DNA of 64,000 nucleotides, from contig NZ_JOEA01000024.1 of NCBI RefSeq assembly GCF_000719115.1, positions 124,001-188,000 of the forward strand, given 5' to 3'. Positions 60,271 to 64,000 of the stretch are shown here, in pieces; the stretch's first letter is position 1; the number at the start of each line of letters is the position of its first letter. Both the position numbers and the translations under genes were made by a program. The notes under the pieces were generated by a model, which searched no databases, was not told the DNA's origin, and saw only the letters and a program-made list of their open reading frames with translations. The DNA comes from Lentzea albidocapillata (lineage in GTDB: Bacteria > Actinomycetota > Actinomycetes > Mycobacteriales > Pseudonocardiaceae).

Positions 60271-61461
60271 TCACCTTCCTGCCGGCAGCACGACGGTGAG
60301 CACGGTCGGCCCGCCCTCGGGACTGCTCACGTCCGCGTTGCCGTCCAACGCCGCCACCCTGCCGCGAATCCCGTCCAACCCTGTCCCCTGCTTCTCGTCG
60401 GCGCCGCCCTTGCCGTCGTCGTGAACGATGACGGTGAGCTGATCGTTGATGATGTTGAGGCTGACCCACGCCCGCTTCGCGCCGCTGTGCTTGGCCACGT
60501 TGGTGAGCGCCTCGGCCACCGCGAAGTAGGCCGCCGCCTCCACCGCCGCGGGCAACCGCCCGAGGTGTTCGGCCGAGAGCACGCAGGGCACCGGGCACCG
60601 GGCGGCCAGAGCCTGGATGGCCCCGTCCAGTCCCAGATCTTCCAGCACCGGCGGGTGAATGCTGCGCACGACGTTGCGAAGTTCCTCCAACGCGTCCCCG
60701 GCCGCGTCCTGGGCACGCAGCAACGCCTGCAGCGCGTTGTCCGGGTTCTGCTGGAGCGTCCGCTCGGCGATGCCGAGCATCATGACCACGCCGACCAGCT
60801 TGTTCTGCGTGCCGTCGTGCAGGTTCCGCTCGATGCGCCGCAGTTCGGCGCCGTGCGCCTGCAACGCCGCCGCCCTGGTAGCCACGACCTCGGCCAGCCG
60901 CTTCTCCAGCGAGGCCTTCGGTGGCGCCAGCAACTTCCGCGCCCACGTCGCGTCGAGGTCCGCGAGCCTCGGGAACTGCGTGAGGATCAGGGCCAGCACG
61001 ATCGCGATCGGCACGCTCAGCAGCGCCTTCGCCCACGAGTCGACGTGGACGCCGAACGAGTTCGCCATCCCGCCGGGAACCGTCCACCAGAGGAACAAGG
61101 CGACGGGCTGCTGGACGAGCGCCCCCGCGATGCCGATCGCGACCGACCCGGACAACGTGCCGAACAGGGCGTGCAGCAGCACCCACATCCCGTCCCGGCG
61201 GCTGTCCGGATCGGTCAGCACCCGCTGCGCCCGGTGCAGCCACGGCCCGTCGAGCGGTGGCGGCGACGGAATCTCGACGCCGGTGAAGCGCGCCAGCCTT
61301 CGCCGGTCGAAGTCTACGATCCGCCGGATCCAGGGTGCGGTGATCGGCAGCAACGGCAACACGACCACGGACAGCAGCAGGACGCCGATGGCGAGCCACG
61401 CCGCGATGGCCGTCAGCAGACCGGTCGCCAGATAGAGCAGCGACGCCCAGATCCGTTTCAT
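60271..61461 (-). CDS. NarL-type sensor histidine kinase
   Basis: A 396-residue kinase. Residues 1-160 are a membrane sensor with helix pairs (LLTAIAAWLAIGVLLLSVVVLPLLP; later LLSVPIAIVLALIL) of the putative-sensor type common in actinobacteria. The phosphoacceptor helix is ELRRIERNLHDGTQNKLVGVV (His near 215), followed by AEALTNVAKHSGA (N box) and GTGLDGIRGRVAALDG in the ATP domain. It pairs with the regulator four bases downstream. Confidence 0.92.
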   Translation of the reverse strand: MKRIWASLLYLATGLLTAIAAWLAIGVLLLSVVVLPLLPITAPWIRRIVDFDRRRLARFTGVEIPSPPPLDGPWLHRAQRVLTDPDSRRDGMWVLLHALFGTLSGSVAIGIAGALVQQPVALFLWWTVPGGMANSFGVHVDSWAKALLSVPIAIVLALILTQFPRLADLDATWARKLLAPPKASLEKRLAEVVATRAAALQAHGAELRRIERNLHDGTQNKLVGVVMMLGIAERTLQQNPDNALQALLRAQDAAGDALEELRNVVRSIHPPVLEDLGLDGAIQALAARCPVPCVLSAEHLGRLPAAVEAAAYFAVAEALTNVAKHSGAKRAWVSLNIINDQLTVIVHDDGKGGADEKQGTGLDGIRGRVAALDGNADVSSPEGGPTVLTVVLPAGR

Positions 61462-61521
61462 GTGGAGAAACGTATCTGGGCGCCCTGTGTTCGCGCGGTG
61501 GAGCAGGCTCTACTCCTGAGT

Positions 61522-63234
61522 TCAGCCCTCGCGCCATCCGTTCGTGATCGGCAGCCGCCGGTCCCGCCCGAACGCCTTGTTGGAGATCTTGGTGCCCGGC
61601 GGGTACTGACGGCGCTTGTACTCGGCCTTGTCGACCATCCGCAGCACGCGGTCCACGAGCGCCGGCTCGTGCCCGGCGGCCAGCAGGTCGTCGTACCCGC
61701 GGTCGCAGTGGACGTAGTCGTCCAGCAGGCGGTCGAGCACCTCGTAGTCCGGCAGCGAGTCGGAGTCGACCTGGCCGGGCCGCAGTTCGGCCGACGGCGG
61801 CTTGGAGATCGAGTTCTCCGGGATCGGCGGGGTCTCGCCGCGCTTCTCGGCTTCGGCGTTGCGCCACCGGGCGAGGTCCCAGACCAGGGTCTTCAGCACG
61901 TCCTTGATCGGGGCGTAGCCGCCGACCGCGTCGCCGTAGATGGTCGAGTAGCCGACCGCGAGCTCGGACTTGTTGCCCGTCGCGAGCACCAGGTGACCGT
62001 GCTGGTTCGACAGCGCCATCAGCAGCATGCCGCGGCATCGGGCCTGGATGTTCTCCTCGGCCAGGCCGGTCAGCTCCAGCTGCGAGACGTACGTCGACAC
62101 CATCTCGCCGATCGGCTCGGTGGTGAAGTGCAGGCCGGTCCGCACGGCCATGTCGGAGGCGTCCGAACGTGAGTGTTCGGACGAGTAGGAGGACGGCATC
62201 GAGACGCCGTAGACCGCGTCGGCACCGAGAGCGTCCACGGCCAGCGAAGCCACCACGGCCGAGTCGATGCCACCGGACAGACCGAGCACTACGGTCCGGA
62301 AGCCGTTCTTGTGCACGTAGTCGCGCAGACCGGTCACCAGCGCGTGCCACACCTCTGCCTCATCGGCCAGCGGTTCGAACACGCGGGGCGCGGGCAACGG
62401 CTCGTATGCCGGGATCGCGTCGGAGAGGAACACACGGCGCACGTAGAAGTCGCCGATCTGGCCCTGCTCGTACTCGCGGTCGCCCGGCACCTCGAAGTCG
62501 ACGAACATCAGGTGCTCGACGAACTGCGGCGCCCGCCCGACCAGCTGGCCGTCGGCGGAGACGACGAGCGAGTCGCCGTCGAACACCAGCTCGTCCTGGC
62601 CGCCGACCAGGTTGCAGTAGGCGAGGGGCGCGTGGGCTTCGGCGGCACGGCGCGCGACCAGGGGCAGCCGCTGGTCGTCCTTGTTGCGCTCGTACGGCGA
62701 GGCGTTGGGCGAGACCACGAGGTCGACGCCGGCGTCACCGAGAGCGGTGATCGGGCCGCCGTCCTGCCACAGGTCCTCGCAGATCACCATGCCGACCTCG
62801 ACGCCGTTGATCCGCACGATGTCCAGCGACGAACCCGGCTTGAAGTAGCGGCGCTCGTCGAACACGCCGTAGTTCGGCAGATGGTGCTTGCACTGCCGCG
62901 CGACGACGCGTCCGCCGTGCAGCACAGCGACGGCGTTGCGCGGGCCGACGGAGTCGTGCTCCAGGTAGCCGACGACGGCGGCGATGTCACCGAGGCCCGA
63001 GGCCTCCAGGGAGCTGGCCAGCGCCTCCAGCGCCTCCGCGGACGCCCGCGCGAACGACGTGCGGATCGCCAGGTCCTCGACCGGGTAGCCGGTCAGCACC
63101 ATCTCGGGGAACACGGCGAGGTGCGCGCCGCCCTCCCGGGCCTTGCGCGTCCACTCCACGACCAGCGAAGCGTTGCCCTGGAGATCACCAACAGTGGCGT
63201 TGACCTGGGCCAGCGCGATCCGAAGCTGCGGCAT
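61522..63234 (-). CDS. nadE: glutamine-dependent NAD+ synthetase
   Basis: A 570-residue enzyme making NAD from deamido-NAD. The amidase domain (1-260) carries the Glu of FPEMVLTGYP, the Lys of CKHHLPNYGVFDE and the Cys of MVICEDLWQDG. The synthetase domain (300-570) has the ATP loop LGLSGGIDSAVVASLAVDALG and NLATGNKSELAVGYSTIYGD-type text (ATGNKSELAVGYSTIYGD). Start at MPQLRIALAQVNATVG, the usual N terminus, six codons inside a longer frame. Divergent from the lipoprotein gene with 29 bp between starts. Confidence 0.96.
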   Translation of the reverse strand: MPQLRIALAQVNATVGDLQGNASLVVEWTRKAREGGAHLAVFPEMVLTGYPVEDLAIRTSFARASAEALEALASSLEASGLGDIAAVVGYLEHDSVGPRNAVAVLHGGRVVARQCKHHLPNYGVFDERRYFKPGSSLDIVRINGVEVGMVICEDLWQDGGPITALGDAGVDLVVSPNASPYERNKDDQRLPLVARRAAEAHAPLAYCNLVGGQDELVFDGDSLVVSADGQLVGRAPQFVEHLMFVDFEVPGDREYEQGQIGDFYVRRVFLSDAIPAYEPLPAPRVFEPLADEAEVWHALVTGLRDYVHKNGFRTVVLGLSGGIDSAVVASLAVDALGADAVYGVSMPSSYSSEHSRSDASDMAVRTGLHFTTEPIGEMVSTYVSQLELTGLAEENIQARCRGMLLMALSNQHGHLVLATGNKSELAVGYSTIYGDAVGGYAPIKDVLKTLVWDLARWRNAEAEKRGETPPIPENSISKPPSAELRPGQVDSDSLPDYEVLDRLLDDYVHCDRGYDDLLAAGHEPALVDRVLRMVDKAEYKRRQYPPGTKISNKAFGRDRRLPITNGWREG

Positions 63235-63263
63235 GCCCTCATCATCTCCCATACCATCGGGCT

Positions 63264-64000
63264 GTGGTCCGTCTCTTGAGCGTGTTGCTCGTCATTCCGC
63301 TGCTCGCGTCCTGCACGTCGATCATCGAAGGGACCGCCAAACCGGGCGTGACCTTCGAGAAGGTCGGTCCGGCGGGCGTCGTTCCGGCCGGGTTGGAGGA
63401 GTTCTACGGCCAGCAGCTCGCCTGGGAGAACTGCGAGCCGTACGCCACGACGGGGTCGAGCCGCGACGCGTACGGCAAGAGGCGCGACGTCGAGTGCACC
63501 CGCCTGAGGGTTCCCCTCGACTACAGCAAGCCGACCGGCGACACGATCACCATCGGCGTGCTCCGGTACAAGGCCACCGGGCAGAAGATCGGCTCGTTGC
63601 TGACCAACCCCGGCGGGCCCGGCGCGTCCGGCATGGCGTCGGCCGCGGGCATGATCCCGGCCTACCGCAAGACCGAACTCGCGGCGAAGTTCGACCTCAT
63701 CGGATTCGACCCGAGGGGCATCGGCGCGAGCGAGCCGGCGGTCAGTTGCCTCACCGGACCGGAGCGCGACGCGGAGCGTCTGGACCTCGACATCGACACA
63801 AGTCCGGCCGGAATCGCCCAAACGGAGCAAGAGAACAGGACATATGCCGAGAAGTGTGCCGCCGGTACAAAATTCGGGGCGGCAATGCTCGCCAATTTGG
63901 GCACGCGGGACGTAGTTAAGGACATGGATGTCCTCCGCTCTGCGCTCGGCGACGCGAAGCTGAGCTACGTCGGGTACTCGTACGGCACCCGCATAGGCAC
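63264..64000 (+). CDS. lipoprotein alpha/beta hydrolase, tripeptidyl aminopeptidase type (runs off right edge)
   Basis: The first 245 codons of an S33-type hydrolase. The signal peptide ends in LLASC (lipobox, Cys17), so it is lipid-anchored outside the membrane. LTNPGGPGASGMASAAG is the oxyanion segment, IGFDPRGIGASEP follows, and the nucleophile elbow YVGYSYGTRIGT lies at the right edge. The catalytic Asp and His and the TAP-like C-terminal domain fall outside the window. It is the same family as the secreted hydrolase at 32910-34571 but with a lipid anchor. Confidence 0.9.
   Translation, partial: MVRLLSVLLVIPLLASCTSIIEGTAKPGVTFEKVGPAGVVPAGLEEFYGQQLAWENCEPYATTGSSRDAYGKRRDVECTRLRVPLDYSKPTGDTITIGVLRYKATGQKIGSLLTNPGGPGASGMASAAGMIPAYRKTELAAKFDLIGFDPRGIGASEPAVSCLTGPERDAERLDLDIDTSPAGIAQTEQENRTYAEKCAAGTKFGAAMLANLGTRDVVKDMDVLRSALGDAKLSYVGYSYGTRIG

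Overview
The window is high-GC DNA from an actinomycete, most likely of the order Pseudonocardiales (Lentzea, Saccharothrix or Actinosynnema type). This is inferred from GTG starts with 4-bp GTGA/ATGA overlaps, a cobalamin-linked gene order that mirrors Mycobacterium tuberculosis Rv2228c-Rv2236c, an F420-dependent oxidoreductase gene, a fused LysX, and an actinobacterial cysteine-type leader peptide. No species can be named from the sequence alone.

Layout, left to right. 0-8.1 kb: two tandem membrane-anchored zinc metallopeptidases, a DUF2207-type membrane protein, a two-subunit M16 peptidase pair and NudC. 8.1-15.9 kb: a complete four-gene type II Wadjet (JetABCD) anti-plasmid operon on the minus strand; its SMC-like ATPase looks intact, but its JetD nuclease domain has lost expected acidic residues. 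16-22.1 kb: a conserved block of cobD, SURF1, low-molecular-weight tyrosine phosphatase, cobC, Nif3-like and zinc-ribbon genes, with a VapBC-like toxin-antitoxin pair inserted in it.

22.2-35.5 kb: an accessory stretch that separates the zinc-ribbon gene from the RNase H/CobC fusion. It holds a TetR/membrane-protein pair with palindromic operators, two two-component systems, YcnI and CopC-like proteins, several small secreted proteins, a secreted alpha/beta hydrolase, and debris of a cupin gene, two transposases and a serine recombinase. The recombinase remnant ends inside a tRNA-Leu(GAG) gene, which looks like the scar of an integrated element.

35.6-40.9 kb: RNase H/CobC fusion, a flavin reductase behind a cysteine-rich leader peptide, the RNase P RNA gene, threonine synthase, and a large secreted DUF6345-type protein. 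41.5-49.3 kb: a chromosomal type IV secretion-like operon (two small membrane proteins, VirB4-type ATPase, polytopic VirB6-like protein, VirB8-like protein, NlpC/P60 hydrolase, two small proteins) without a visible relaxase or coupling ATPase. 49.3-64 kb: RNB ribonuclease, F420 reductase, BtuF-like protein, ricin-type lectin, proline iminopeptidase, glutathionyl-hydroquinone-reductase-like protein, panB, a hydrolase divergent from lysX, a NarL-type two-component system, glutamine-dependent NAD synthetase, and the start of a lipoprotein hydrolase that runs off the right edge.

Family assignments were made by reading the translations and recognising motifs; no database search was run.
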